From Paenibacillus antibioticophila (GTDB lineage: Bacteria > Bacillota > Bacilli > Paenibacillales > Paenibacillaceae), in NCBI RefSeq assembly GCF_000455265.1, contig NZ_HG005139.1:2635480-2699479 (forward strand): a DNA stretch of 64,000 bases. The letters run 5' to 3'. The notes beneath the pieces are model-generated. The model saw nothing but the letters and a program-made list of their open reading frames with translations, was not told the origin of the DNA and did not search any database. This document shows, piece by piece, positions 53,374 through 62,846 of the stretch. Positions within the stretch are counted from its first letter, which is position 1; each line of letters opens with the position of its first letter. Position numbers and translations under genes: made by a program.

Positions 53374-54428
53374 TCCCTCCCCTTCCCCGCTTCCGACAAC
53401 GCTGCAGAATCTAACTGTCCTTCATATACACGGGTAATGATCTCCTCAATGCTCGGCTCATCGATTCTGAAATCGACAACCTCTCCGTGATTCATGACCC
53501 GCTTCACAATCTCGCTTGCCGTACAACGAAAACGGTCGAACTTGATAGACAATGAAGGAACACTGTCTCCTTCTTTTTCATCGCCAGCGCTGCTTTCAAC
53601 CGCCACTTCAGGCATATCGGCAAACAGTTCCTCCGCCCCAACGATCGGCGCACTGAGCTGAGTATGTATGGTTCGTTCCCTGGCAAAGGCGTCCTTCACC
53701 TTCTGCAACTTGCCGTCGTAGATAATCCGGCCTTGATCAATAATGACCAGCCGTTCACACAGATTCTCGATATCCCCCAAATCATGTGTGGTCAGCATCA
53801 TGGTCGTGCCTTTCTCCCGGTTCATTTCCTTGATAAAATCGCGAATCCGGTGCTTGACCGCCACATCCAGACCGATCGTCGGTTCATCGAGATAGACAAT
53901 CTTCGGATCATGAAGCAATGCCGCTGCCAGATCGGCACGCATCCTTTGTCCCAAGGACAGCTTGCGGGCCGATAGATGGAGGAAGGACTCCATCCCTAAC
54001 AGCTCGGTGAATCCGTCCAGATTTTTCTTGAATGCAGCCGGGGGAACCTGATAAATATCCCTCAATAAAGTCAAAGATTCACGTACCGGAATGTCCCACC
54101 ACAGCTGGGTACGCTGTCCGAATACCGCACCGATATGCTGGGCATTCTCCATCCTCTGCTTGTGCGGAACCCGGCCATCTACGAGAATCTCTCCGCCTGA
54201 AGGGACAAGTACTCCGCAGAGCATCTTGATTGTCGTTGATTTCCCCGCTCCATTGGGACCAACGTAGGCTACCGTCTCCCCTTCCTCAATCGTCAAATCA
54301 ATTCCCTCTACCGCATATTTCTCCCGATACTGTTGTGTAAACAAATGCTTGATCGCCCCACCTAATCCAGGGTCCTTGACTGCTTGCTTGAATACCTTTT
54401 TCAGCCCGCGTGCCTCGATGATACTCAC
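53370..54428 (-). CDS. ABC-2 type exporter ATP-binding protein
   Basis: The 352-residue ATPase has Walker A GPNGAGKST, signature LSLGQRMR, Walker B KIVYLDEP, the switch His in TTHDLGDIENL, and a roughly 100-residue C-terminal extension. This is the COG4586 type, paired with COG4587/COG3694 permeases and called viologen-exporter-like. The likely start is GTG 54428 behind GGGAGGC; a TTG upstream overlaps that ribosome binding site. Exported substrate unknown. Confidence 0.88.
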   Translation of the reverse strand: MSIIEARGLKKVFKQAVKDPGLGGAIKHLFTQQYREKYAVEGIDLTIEEGETVAYVGPNGAGKSTTIKMLCGVLVPSGGEILVDGRVPHKQRMENAQHIGAVFGQRTQLWWDIPVRESLTLLRDIYQVPPAAFKKNLDGFTELLGMESFLHLSARKLSLGQRMRADLAAALLHDPKIVYLDEPTIGLDVAVKHRIRDFIKEMNREKGTTMMLTTHDLGDIENLCERLVIIDQGRIIYDGKLQKVKDAFARERTIHTQLSAPIVGAEELFADMPEVAVESSAGDEKEGDSVPSLSIKFDRFRCTASEIVKRVMNHGEVVDFRIDEPSIEEIITRVYEGQLDSAALSEAGKGRE

Positions 54429-54565
54429 TCGTTTCGTGCCTCCCAACCTTCCAATATCTTACTACTATATAGCAAAATATCTCGTCTTCCTACCCTTTAA
54501 ATTAGAGAACAAATTAGGGAACAATTTAGGAAACAGCAAAAAGCCGACCAATGATTCTGCGTGCC

Positions 54566-54613
54566 GGAGGCAACGAGTGAAGTGTGCTTACGATCGCAGT
54601 TATTCGCGATGTT
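54566..54613. repeat. Interspersed palindromic repeat, fragment C
   Basis: GGAGGCAACGAGTGAAGTG and TGCTTACGATCGCAGTTATT then CGCGA match the left arm of copy B (GGGGGCAACGTGTGAAGTG, TGCTTACGATCGCTGTTGTT, CGCG) with only a few mismatches. The right arm is absent, so this is a decayed or truncated copy. Confidence 0.7.
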
Positions 54614-54667
54614 TCACAGCATGACGACGGTTTGTAGCCCCCATGCAAATACGGATCATGCGCATGC

Positions 54668-54845
54668 AGTGAAAAAAGTTACTCTAAATTTGGTTGAAAT
54701 GGTGGAAATGCAGATATAGTGAAATTCTTTCGCTTAAAAGTGGCTATACCGTGGGTTTAACTAGATATTGGAGATCTAAGGTAATTTTTTTCACTAAAAT
54801 GGGGTTCGAGCGCCGAATGAAGAATTTAAGGTAAGAAATTTCACT
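54668..54845. repeat. Block of interleaved inverted repeats
   Basis: Four arms occur in the order a-b-a'-b': AGTGAAAAAAGTTACT (54668-54683), AGTGAAATTCTTTCGCTTAA (from 54718), GGTAATTTTTTTCACT (to 54795) and TTTAAGGTAAGAAATTTCACT without its last base (54825-54845). a pairs with a' and b with b'. The arms also share AGTGAAA and TTTCACT, so alternative pairings are possible. No reading frame accompanies it. Confidence 0.55.
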
Positions 54846-55001
54846 GGAGCGTGATCGAAATGGCTGGGCAATGTTTAACTGTCCTTTGCTTTGCACACTC
54901 CCCTGCCAAGAAATTCTGTGCCGCGCCAGTCTCTGAACACAAACAGGGCCCTACCGCCGGATCAAGTCCTTTGGGAGAGCCCTTTTGATAGAATTTCCTA
55001 A

Positions 55002-57035
55002 TTAAAGTGTAAACTTGGACATCAGCTGCTCCATCTCCCGAGCACTGTTCAGCGTCTCTTTGGCTTTGGCAGCCTCTATTAAGGTTTTTTCCACAATATC
55101 CGAGTTCTTCTCGGCAATGTCCTGTACCCCGGCAGCGCCTTCATTGATGGTAGCGGCCACTTCGTTGACAGCAGTGGAAATACCCGATACGGTCGAATGC
55201 AATTGAGATGCAGAGGTATCAAACTCGCTCATCAGTTCGTCGATTATGACCGCGTCTTGGCTATACTGTACGCTGACATCCCCAAGCTTGCGATAGTCAT
55301 GCAATACACTATCATTAATGAACGCCAGCATGGCTTCAGATTGAGTCTTCATCTCACTTACGGAGGAAGTCACATTTTCAACAATATCCTTAATACCGGA
55401 AGCAGTATGAGAGGATTGCTCCGCCAGCTTTCGAATCTCGCCAGCAACCACGGAGAAGCCCTTTCCGGCTTCGCCTGCTCTAGCCGCTTCTATAGCCGCA
55501 TTCAGTGCCAACAGATTCGTCTGGCCCGTAATGGCTAGAATTGTAGCTGCAAGCTGGTCAATCTCCTGGATTGCTGCTGACTGCTGAATCGCATGCTCCA
55601 TTTTATGTCTGACTTCCCCATACATTTGTTCAGTTCTTTCTGACGATTCCATGGCATCCTTCCGCAGATGCTGGGCACGCTCCGTAATTTGCCCCGAAAC
55701 CTCGACACCCTTTCTAACCTGATCTGCAATGGAGCTTACATTAGAGTTAATTTCCTGAATTGCTGCAGTCATTTCCTCCGAAGCGGCTGCCGTCTCTTGC
55801 ATTCCTGCCGACAGCTGCTCCGTTGTTGCCGCGTTATCATGGGCATTTTCCCGGACATCCGTAGACAACTGCTCCAGTGCTACAGTATTATTTACGACTT
55901 TAGAGGAGATTTCGGAGAGACCTCCAACCGTTTGTCGCAAGACGTCGCGGGTTTTTAGCGTTGCTGCCGCCATCAAGCTGATTTCATCCTTACCCTTGGC
56001 AAGACGGTCATAGCCGTCCAATCTCTTCAGATCGAGATCCGCTGTCTTTTCAATCAAGCCCGTAAGCCTGATAATCGGAATGGAAATCCCGCGTGCAATC
56101 AAGCCTGCCGCAATAATGGTAACCACAAGGCTGATTGCTCCTATGATCCAAATAAACTGAATCATCCTATTAACCGGAGCGACAATATCCTGCTCATCTC
56201 CCGTCAAGACCAGGGTCCACCCAGTTTCAGGTATCGTGGTGTAGTATGCGGATTTTTCCACACCATCCAGTATGTAATCATAATGACTTGGGGCAACCTG
56301 TTCTCCGGCAGCTAATTTGCTTACCACTTCTACGATTTTTTCAACCTGCGTCACTGTACCAATTCGGGCCGGGTCCGGATGAAAGATAAGCGTTCCCGTC
56401 TCATCCGCCAGATAGGCATAAGAAGATTCCGCACTCAGCACAGTTGAATTGGCCAGATAATGGACCATGCTGTCGCTGCGGACGGCAGAGGCAACAAATC
56501 CGATCATTTGACCATCTACCTTTACCGGCTCTACAAAGGCTACCACAAAAGCGCCCGTAGATTTGGATTGCAGCGTTTCACTGATCACAGATTGTTGAGT
56601 TTCTACCACCTTCTTAAAGTAACTCCGTTCACTAAAATCAGTACCGATCAACGCAACATCACTGTCTGCGATCCCAATGCCATTCATATTCCCTACGAAA
56701 ATATGTTCCAGGTTCCCCGCTTCTTCCACCCATTCCTGAAGCTTAGCATTGAGGTTATTTAATAACTCCTGATTCTCGCTTGCCCCTGTTCCTCCTGAGG
56801 ACTGCAGCAGCTGGGTAATGTCGGGATAATCCGCAACCATTTTAAGAAAATTGGATTCCTTGGAAATCAAAGCGCGGATCGTCTCAATTTTCCCCTCCGC
56901 CATTTGTCGCATAGCCGTTTGCGATAGCTGATTAATCTCATCCGTGGACTTGTTTCTCGTGAAAAAGACCATCAGCAAGGTTGAGAACATAGTAACTGCG
57001 ATAATGACAATAGTTAATTTGGCCTGAATTTTCAT
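55002..57035 (-). CDS. Methyl-accepting chemotaxis protein
   Basis: The 677-residue receptor has an N-terminal membrane segment ([20 protein letters not shown]), an extracellular sensor of dCache type (about residues 35-285, with [20 protein letters not shown] and [15 protein letters not shown]), a second membrane segment ([20 protein letters not shown]), HAMP, and a cytoplasmic signalling domain with the hairpin tip region [20 protein letters not shown] and [20 protein letters not shown]. It signals to CheA. Ligand unknown. The start follows GGAAGGG. Confidence 0.95.
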   Translation of the reverse strand: MKIQAKLTIVIIAVTMFSTLLMVFFTRNKSTDEINQLSQTAMRQMAEGKIETIRALISKESNFLKMVADYPDITQLLQSSGGTGASENQELLNNLNAKLQEWVEEAGNLEHIFVGNMNGIGIADSDVALIGTDFSERSYFKKVVETQQSVISETLQSKSTGAFVVAFVEPVKVDGQMIGFVASAVRSDSMVHYLANSTVLSAESSYAYLADETGTLIFHPDPARIGTVTQVEKIVEVVSKLAAGEQVAPSHYDYILDGVEKSAYYTTIPETGWTLVLTGDEQDIVAPVNRMIQFIWIIGAISLVVTIIAAGLIARGISIPIIRLTGLIEKTADLDLKRLDGYDRLAKGKDEISLMAAATLKTRDVLRQTVGGLSEISSKVVNNTVALEQLSTDVRENAHDNAATTEQLSAGMQETAAASEEMTAAIQEINSNVSSIADQVRKGVEVSGQITERAQHLRKDAMESSERTEQMYGEVRHKMEHAIQQSAAIQEIDQLAATILAITGQTNLLALNAAIEAARAGEAGKGFSVVAGEIRKLAEQSSHTASGIKDIVENVTSSVSEMKTQSEAMLAFINDSVLHDYRKLGDVSVQYSQDAVIIDELMSEFDTSASQLHSTVSGISTAVNEVAATINEGAAGVQDIAEKNSDIVEKTLIEAAKAKETLNSAREMEQLMSKFTL

Positions 57036-57114
57036 TTCATTTCCCTTCCTTCTTAAAAATGCTATATTTTCGATTCATTCTTCTACCGCTTTAATATGAC
57101 CTTAGTCACATATA

Positions 57115-57142
57115 ATATCGGAATAAAAGGGGACCAATTGTA
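57115..57142 (-). promoter_or_regulatory. Weak SigD-like promoter of the chemoreceptor
   Basis: On the minus strand TCCGATAT (57115-57122) differs from the SigD -10 GCCGATAT at one base. The -35 (TACA, 16 bases upstream) differs from TAAA by one. It suits a motility-regulon gene but the match is modest. Confidence 0.3.
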
Positions 57143-57281
57143 TAGTTTTCGATAAAAAGACGAATGTTGTCGAAGAAAGTAATTAGTATGAAATTTTCAA
57201 AATGTATGCTGGTTTTTTCATTTATGGGACTTCCGAGCCCTTATGATACAATGATTTCAATGAAAGAAAGGATGTTGCAGC

Positions 57282-58205
57282 ATGGATCTGTCATCAATTT
57301 CTGCGGCCGTCGTACCGCTTCATTTAAGGAGCTGTCTCATTTACCGTCAAGAAAAGCTAATTTTCGAGCATTATCGACATCATCAAGTCGAATATGAACT
57401 AACCAAAATCAACTCGTGCACGAAGAGCTTTCTTTCTGCGCTAATCTGTATTGCTATGGATCAAGGACTCTTTCCTCCGCCCGATACTAAGCTTAGCGAA
57501 TGTGTTCCGATGCTGGACAGGGAAAAGGACGACTGGAGAAAAGACATCACCCTCCGGCATCTGTTAACAATGTCTGGCGGTTGGAGATGGAAGGAATTTG
57601 GCGGCATCAACTCCTTCCCGCAGATGACTCGCTCACAGGACTGGGTGGCTTTCGCCCTGGAGCAGCCAATGGCTACTCCACCAGGCGAGGTGATGGAGTA
57701 CAATTCCGGAAGCTCTCAAATCCTGTCCCATCTGCTTGTCCGGGCGATCGGCGGCTCCCTGGTTTCATTTGCCGAGACCTATTTATTTGGCCCCCTCGGG
57801 ATCAATGATTATCACTGGGAGCAAGATCCTCAGGGCATTCATACAGGAGGCTTCGGGCTGTCTCTCCGTCCCGCCGATCTGCTGAATTTCGGGCGGCTCT
57901 ACTTGCAGCAAGGACAATGGGAGAACCGGCAATTAATCACTTCCGAGCTAGCGGTCCATTCCGTTCAGCCTGCGATCAGAGTTACAGCTCCCTGGAGCGG
58001 CTCTTATGCCTGGCATTGGTGGTGCGACAGTTTCGAGGGGGACGGGAAGCCATCCTTCGATTATTTCTACGCGCGCGGGTATGGAGGACAATTCATTTAT
58101 GTCATTCCCAGCCTGGAAACGGTTGTTGTGCTCACCGATGACCGCAGGAAAAGAGAACGTCCGCCAGTCGATGTGTTCCCGCGGTTGATTGCCCCGCATC
58201 TTTAA
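57282..58205 (+). CDS. Serine hydrolase, beta-lactamase/esterase family
   Basis: The 307-residue protein has the SxxK nucleophile motif SCTK (in KINSCTKSFLSALICIAMDQ), a YxN-like tyrosine in VMEYNSGSSQILSHLLVRAI, and the late GYGGQFIYVIP motif of class C beta-lactamase-like hydrolases. There is no signal peptide, so it is probably cytoplasmic. The substrate may be an ester or peptide, not necessarily a beta-lactam. Start 57282 follows AGAAAGGA. It is monocistronic and convergent with the RNase J gene. Confidence 0.88.
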   Translation: MDLSSISAAVVPLHLRSCLIYRQEKLIFEHYRHHQVEYELTKINSCTKSFLSALICIAMDQGLFPPPDTKLSECVPMLDREKDDWRKDITLRHLLTMSGGWRWKEFGGINSFPQMTRSQDWVAFALEQPMATPPGEVMEYNSGSSQILSHLLVRAIGGSLVSFAETYLFGPLGINDYHWEQDPQGIHTGGFGLSLRPADLLNFGRLYLQQGQWENRQLITSELAVHSVQPAIRVTAPWSGSYAWHWWCDSFEGDGKPSFDYFYARGYGGQFIYVIPSLETVVVLTDDRRKRERPPVDVFPRLIAPHL

Positions 58206-58245
58206 CACTCATTCCGTATTCTCACCGCTTTTATGCAACAAAACA

Positions 58246-58298
58246 CAAAAAAGGAGCTGGATCGGAGAGTCCTTCTTAATGACTTTCCGATCAGCCCC
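58246..58298 (-). terminator. Terminator of the nadD-to-RNase J operon
   Basis: On the minus strand GGGGCTGATCGGAAAGTC pairs with GACTCTCCGATCCAGCTCC around a short loop and is followed by TTTTTT. It sits 15 bases past the RNase J stop. Confidence 0.85.
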
Positions 58299-58312
58299 TG
58301 AACCATTCCATG

Positions 58313-60031
58313 CTATTTAACTTCCAAAATTGAAGGCATGATATGAGGCGCACGCCCTACTTCCTTCATGAAGTATTTTCTCATACTCTTATGCACCGAA
58401 CGGAGCCATACCGCTTTATCAAAGGCTTGCTTCTCAGCCATCTTGGCCAGATTCCGCTTCAGCACCGTCTCCGCCCTCCGCAGCAGCGGACGGGCATCCT
58501 GCATGTAGACAAAGCCGCGGGTCACGATATCCGGACCGGCCAGAATCTGTCCGGTTTTACCGTCCACCGTCATCACAACGATCACAATACCCTCTTGCGA
58601 CAGCTCCAGGCGTTCCTCAACCAATTGTTCCTCTTGGGCGCGCATTTCGCCATTGCTCACAAATACTTCGCCCGACGGAATCGTACGGCCGCGCTTGGCC
58701 CGGTTCCGGTAGATCGAGACGGTCTCGCCAAGGTTGAGCAGAAATACCCGATCCTCGGTCAAGCCAGTCTGGATCGCGAGATCCTTGTGTCTGAGCAGCA
58801 TCCGGTACTCCCCATGAATCGGAATGAAGTACTTCGGACGGATAAAGCTCAGCATCAGCTTCAAGTCTTCCCGATTGCCATGACCGGATGTATGAATGTC
58901 AAAGATCGAACCGTAAATAACATTCGCATCCGCACGCATCAAAGTGTCAATTACGCGGTTAACGTTTTGACCGTTGCCCGGAATCGGGGAGGACGAGAAG
59001 ATCACTGTATCGCCCGGATAAATCTGCACCGTGCGATGGGCGCCTGAGGCAATCCGGCTGAGCGCGGCATTGGGTTCGCCTTGGCTGCCGGTACAGACGA
59101 TCAGGATCTGCCGGTCCTCGTACCGGTCGATGTGCTTCACATCAATCAGCATCCCGTCCGGAATCCGGATATATCCCAGGTCCTGCCCGATGGAGAAGGC
59201 CTTGTCCATGCTTCGGCCGATGACCACGATTTTGCGATTGCACAGAATAGCCGCATCAACCACCTGCTGCAGCCGATGAACATTCGAAGCAAAGGTGGCA
59301 AACAGGATTCGTCCTTCGCATTGACGGAACGTTTCGAGAATCGAAGTACCGACCTTGCGCTCGGAGGGAGTAAATCCCTCCTTCTCACTGTTCGTACTGT
59401 CTGCCAGCAGCGCCAGCACGCCCTCCCCGCCGACCGCGGCCATCTTGAACAGATCAGCCGGCCGGTCCTCCGGTGTAAAGTCGAACTTGAAGTCTCCCGT
59501 ATGCACTACAGCACCATATGGAGTATCAATCACGATTCCGAAGGCATCGGGAATGCTATGGGTTGTCCGGAAGAAATGAACGGCCAGATGCTGAAACTGA
59601 AAACGGTCGCCCTCTTCGTACACATGGAGCTTGACCTCGCCAAGCATCCGATATTCCTCCAGCTTGGCTTTTACAAGTCCAATCGTTAACGGTCCTCCGT
59701 ATACCGGCACGGACAATTGACGAAGCACAAATGGCAGGGCCCCGATATGATCCTCATGGCCATGAGTCAGAAACAAGCCCTTAATTTTATGACGATTTTC
59801 AATCAAATAAGTAATATCAGGAATGATGTAATCAATGCCCGTCAATCGGGACTCCGGAAATTTGAGTCCGGCATCGATAATAATGATTTCATTCTTGTAT
59901 TCCACACCATACATATTTTTCCCGATTTCCCCCAGCCCACCCAGGGAATACACCCGTACTGGCGGCGGAGAAGAATTGGAACGCCGATTATTTCTGGCAA
60001 CTTGGGTTGGTTTTTCAGTAGCTTCATTCAT
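58313..60031 (-). CDS. Ribonuclease J
   Basis: The 572-residue beta-CASP metallo-beta-lactamase acts in RNA maturation and decay as endonuclease and 5'-3' exonuclease. It has VYSLGGLGEIGKNMYGVEYK, the metal motif LTHGHEDHIG, FFRTTHSIPDAFGIV, HTGDFKFDFTP, TGSQGEPNAALSRIASGAHR and HTSGHGNREDLKLM, with a C-terminal domain to IMPSILEVK. A basic, proline-rich N-terminal extension of about 25 residues is longer than in B. subtilis RnjA/RnjB. Which paralogue it is cannot be settled here. Confidence 0.93.
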   Translation of the reverse strand: MNEATEKPTQVARNNRRSNSSPPPVRVYSLGGLGEIGKNMYGVEYKNEIIIIDAGLKFPESRLTGIDYIIPDITYLIENRHKIKGLFLTHGHEDHIGALPFVLRQLSVPVYGGPLTIGLVKAKLEEYRMLGEVKLHVYEEGDRFQFQHLAVHFFRTTHSIPDAFGIVIDTPYGAVVHTGDFKFDFTPEDRPADLFKMAAVGGEGVLALLADSTNSEKEGFTPSERKVGTSILETFRQCEGRILFATFASNVHRLQQVVDAAILCNRKIVVIGRSMDKAFSIGQDLGYIRIPDGMLIDVKHIDRYEDRQILIVCTGSQGEPNAALSRIASGAHRTVQIYPGDTVIFSSSPIPGNGQNVNRVIDTLMRADANVIYGSIFDIHTSGHGNREDLKLMLSFIRPKYFIPIHGEYRMLLRHKDLAIQTGLTEDRVFLLNLGETVSIYRNRAKRGRTIPSGEVFVSNGEMRAQEEQLVEERLELSQEGIVIVVMTVDGKTGQILAGPDIVTRGFVYMQDARPLLRRAETVLKRNLAKMAEKQAFDKAVWLRSVHKSMRKYFMKEVGRAPHIMPSILEVK

Positions 60032-60083
60032 GATTCATATAATCTCCTCTGGGAAAAATACAGGATTAACAAAGTGTCCGACA

Positions 60084-60734
60084 TTATTTCAAAAGTCCAT
60101 GCTGATCAGCAACCGACATCCAACGCTCGGCAATCAAATGATGCCCTGCCGCAGTGGGGTGTACCCCGTCCCACAACCAATAAGCAGGCTCTTTCTGCTT
60201 GGCTGCCTCATTGAATCGATCCTGAAGCGGCACATGCACAGCATTAAACTGCTCGGCAAGCTCACGTGTAATGCGTTGATAGCGGCCAAGGAGTGCCTGC
60301 CACTCCTCCCACTTGTCCGCCGTAGCGCCAACGGGAAGAATAAACGGCTCGCATAGCATCAGACGGGTCCTCGGCAACACCTCAGCCGTCTCCGCAAGCA
60401 AATGCATATAAGCACGCTCGAATCTGTCCGTAGCGCCGCTTGGCTCGCCAGCCATGATTCTCCAGGCATCATTCACTCCGATCAGAATGCTGAGGACCTC
60501 GGGCTGCAGACTGATGGCATCCTCATTCCAGCGCGCATACAGATCGGATACCCGATCCCCGCTGACACCGCGATTGACAAAGCTCAAATTCCGCTCGGGA
60601 TATTTTCCTCCAAGCATGCCTGCAATAATATAAGCGTACCCATGTCCTAAAATATGATTCAAATCCTGCCCGCGATCCCGATTCCCATCGGTAATCGAAT
60701 CTCCTTGAAACAAAATCAGCCGGTTTTGTGACAT
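60084..60734 (-). CDS. SGNH/GDSL-family hydrolase
   Basis: The 216-residue esterase-type hydrolase has block I LILFQGDSITDGNRD (Ser nucleophile), block II RGVSGDRVSDLYARWNEDA, block III SILIGVNDAWR (GxND), and the DGVHPTAAGHHLIAERWM Asp-His dyad at the end. No signal peptide is seen. Start 60734 follows GAGGTGG. It lies between the yqeM-like methyltransferase and RNase J with short gaps, so is likely in the same transcript. Confidence 0.9.
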   Translation of the reverse strand: MSQNRLILFQGDSITDGNRDRGQDLNHILGHGYAYIIAGMLGGKYPERNLSFVNRGVSGDRVSDLYARWNEDAISLQPEVLSILIGVNDAWRIMAGEPSGATDRFERAYMHLLAETAEVLPRTRLMLCEPFILPVGATADKWEEWQALLGRYQRITRELAEQFNAVHVPLQDRFNEAAKQKEPAYWLWDGVHPTAAGHHLIAERWMSVADQHGLLK

Positions 60735-60754
60735 CACAATCCACCTCAACAGTT

Positions 60755-61528
60755 TTATTTCACAGCAACAAAGAACAGCCTTGCGGCATCCTCAATCGGC
60801 GCATTCCAGCTAAAGTCGCCATGGCAGGATACGCTTTTGAATCCGCATTGAAGCAGCATCTTCCTGATCCATTCGGGATCATACGCACGCTGGATATGCG
60901 TCTCTTCAAATCTTCGGTAGAGGCCGGCTCCCGCTTCTTCTTCTCTTGCAAAAATCGTCAGGTGATGCTCGATCTCATTCCTTTCATCATTCCGTTCACA
61001 GGTCCATATGTAAGCCAAGGAGGGCTCATCCCAAATAAAGGGCTGTTCTTCCTCATAGCTGCGCAGCGTGTCCGGGTGATGCACGTCAAAGATAAACGTT
61101 CCGCCAGGCTTGAGCGCATTCCAGGTGGCTTGAAAAGTACGGATAACATCCGCTTCCTCCAGCAGATAGTTCATACAATCGCAGAAGGAAATGACCGCAT
61201 CAACCTGCTCTGGCAAGGTCCATGACGTCATATCCTGCCGGGTCAATTGCAAGCTTCCCTCACGGAACAGCCTTGTTCCCTGTGAAGTACGCTCCAGCTT
61301 TTGACGGGCAACAGCCAGCATATCCTCCGACAGGTCAAGTCCAGTTACCTGATAACCGGCGACCGCGAGCGGAATGGCAATACTGCCGGTTCCGCAGCCC
61401 AGATCCACCACCGTCCTGGGGCTGCTCGTCTCTGACCACGCATGCTCGGCAAAGGCAATCCATTCCGGATACGGCATGTCCTCCATTAATTCATCGTATA
61501 CATAAGCAAATTTTCGGTATGCAACCAT
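60755..61528 (-). CDS. yqeM: SAM-dependent methyltransferase (YqeM-like)
   Basis: The 257-residue class I methyltransferase has motif I VVDLGCGTGSIAIPLA, motif II VTGLDLSEDMLAVARQKLER and the motif IV region DAVISFCDCMNYLLEEADVI. It corresponds by place and length to B. subtilis yqeM, which follows rsfS. Substrate not known. Start 61528 (MVAYRKFAYVYDELMEDM) is preferred over an upstream in-frame start because GAAGGAAC lies ahead of it. Confidence 0.85.
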   Translation of the reverse strand: MVAYRKFAYVYDELMEDMPYPEWIAFAEHAWSETSSPRTVVDLGCGTGSIAIPLAVAGYQVTGLDLSEDMLAVARQKLERTSQGTRLFREGSLQLTRQDMTSWTLPEQVDAVISFCDCMNYLLEEADVIRTFQATWNALKPGGTFIFDVHHPDTLRSYEEEQPFIWDEPSLAYIWTCERNDERNEIEHHLTIFAREEEAGAGLYRRFEETHIQRAYDPEWIRKMLLQCGFKSVSCHGDFSWNAPIEDAARLFFVAVK

Positions 61529-61569
61529 CGTTCCTTCACCGCTTTCCAGCATACGCCGCAGTGGGCTGC

Positions 61570-62478
61570 TTACTCTGCTTCGTGATTCTCTTTATCCTTC
61601 AAGGCACCTGCAAGATAGGTCCAGTTCTCGCTCTGCGTAACCTTGCCTTCCTTCATCAGCTTGCCTAAAGCCCGTTTAAAGGCGGACTTGCTGATTCCGA
61701 ACCGCTGCTTGATCAAGTCCGGAGCTGTAGCATCAGAATAAGGCATTCCTCCGCCGGGACGGCTTTCCAGATAGCTGAGAATCCGTTCGGCGTCCTCTCC
61801 CATTCCAATTTCTTTGCGGGCGGCCATCGACAGGTTGACCCGTCCGTCCTCGCGAACAAATGCGACTCGAACCTTCACTTGCTCACCAAGCCGCAGCAGT
61901 CTCGGGCGTTCCGATGCATGAACCATCCCAATTGCTCCAAAGCCGAGCACGCCTCCGTCCACAATGACAAAGGTACCCATTTGCAGCGGCTTATACACGA
62001 TGGCTTCCTTCCATTCATCCTTCCAGGATTCGGGTGCATGGAAACAGAGTGGTGCCAGCTCCTGCTCTCCGGCCAATTTGGCCCGCAGCCGTCCTTGCTT
62101 GTCATGCTCCATGATGACATACACCCGGTCGCCTACCTTGGGATGCAGTTCCCTCAGCTCGGGCAGTTCACGGATCGGCAGCAAGAGCTGCCGTCCGAGC
62201 CCCATCTCAAGGAAGCAGCCCAGACGGGGATGAACATCCGCCACTTCCAGAAGGGCCAGCTCGCCCAGCGTCAGGAAGGGCTTCTTCATCGTTGCCGCAA
62301 GCCGGTCCTCTGTGTCATAGAATAAAAATACCTCTACCGTATCTCCGGGCTTTACTTCGCGAGTCAACTCCGAATAATGCAGCAGCACATCCTGTGTTCC
62401 TCCGCTGAGGAAGTAACCGTAAGGAGATACTTCTCTGGATACAGGGAGTGAAAGAACCGTACCGGCAATCAGGCTCAT
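61570..62478 (-). CDS. cvfB: S1-like RNA-binding protein, CvfB/YitL family
   Basis: The 302-residue protein has tandem S1-type OB domains (VDGGVLGFGAIGMVHASERP, GEQVKVRVAFVREDGRVNLS) and a C-terminal winged helix (MPYSDATAPDLIKQRFGISK, SAFKRALGKLMKEGKVTQ), the layout of CvfB, a regulator of virulence-type genes in Staphylococcus and an RNA-binding protein. It overlaps rsfS by four bases (ATGA), so is translationally coupled. Confidence 0.9.
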   Translation of the reverse strand: MSLIAGTVLSLPVSREVSPYGYFLSGGTQDVLLHYSELTREVKPGDTVEVFLFYDTEDRLAATMKKPFLTLGELALLEVADVHPRLGCFLEMGLGRQLLLPIRELPELRELHPKVGDRVYVIMEHDKQGRLRAKLAGEQELAPLCFHAPESWKDEWKEAIVYKPLQMGTFVIVDGGVLGFGAIGMVHASERPRLLRLGEQVKVRVAFVREDGRVNLSMAARKEIGMGEDAERILSYLESRPGGGMPYSDATAPDLIKQRFGISKSAFKRALGKLMKEGKVTQSENWTYLAGALKDKENHEAE

Positions 62479-62822
62479 ACGTTCTCCACGACTTTAGCGT
62501 CCGACCACAGACGCTCAATATTGTAATACTCGCGCTCATCGCGATGGAATACATGGACTACGACGTCTCCAAGATCCATCAGAACCCAACGGGCAGAATT
62601 CAGCCCTTCGATTCCGCGAATCGTTGCACCGGCCTCCTGCGCCTGTTTACGAATCTCCGTTACAATCGCCTTAACTTGTGTGTCTGAATTCCCGTGGCAG
62701 ATTACGAAATAATCCGCAATCAGGGATACCCCCTTCAGATCGAGTGTCACGAGATTCATCGCTTTCTTGTCTTCTGCAGCCGCGACTGCAATACGCAGCA
62801 ATTCATTAGGTGCTACTGCCAT
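62475..62822 (-). CDS. rsfS: Ribosome silencing factor RsfS
   Basis: The 115-residue protein (VTLDLKGVSLIADYFVICHG, NSDTQVKAIVTEIRKQAQEA, GLNSARWVLMDLGDVVVHVF, EREYYNIERLW) is RsfS/Iojap, which binds ribosomal protein L14 and prevents 30S-50S joining when nutrients fall. It is in the conserved nadD-yqeK-rsfS order. Confidence 0.96.
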   Translation of the reverse strand: MAVAPNELLRIAVAAAEDKKAMNLVTLDLKGVSLIADYFVICHGNSDTQVKAIVTEIRKQAQEAGATIRGIEGLNSARWVLMDLGDVVVHVFHRDEREYYNIERLWSDAKVVENV

Positions 62823-62846
62823 TCATTCAACCTCCTGAAAATAGTA

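Larger units (their letters stand above)
54429..55001. other. Intergenic region with repeat debris and structured block
   Basis: No gene is visible. It holds a fragment of the interspersed palindromic repeat (54566-54613), a block with interleaved inverted repeats (54668-54845), and a weak GGGC/GCCC stem before the chemoreceptor stop. Confidence 0.5.

Noticed and set aside
54955-55001. GGGCTC ... GGGCCC stem as chemoreceptor terminator
   Set aside because: The stem is weak and the following T content is low, so it is not called as a feature.
57282-58205. Calling the serine hydrolase an antibiotic-resistance beta-lactamase
   Set aside because: It has SxxK and tyrosine motifs of the wider family but no signal peptide, and members are often esterases or peptidases.
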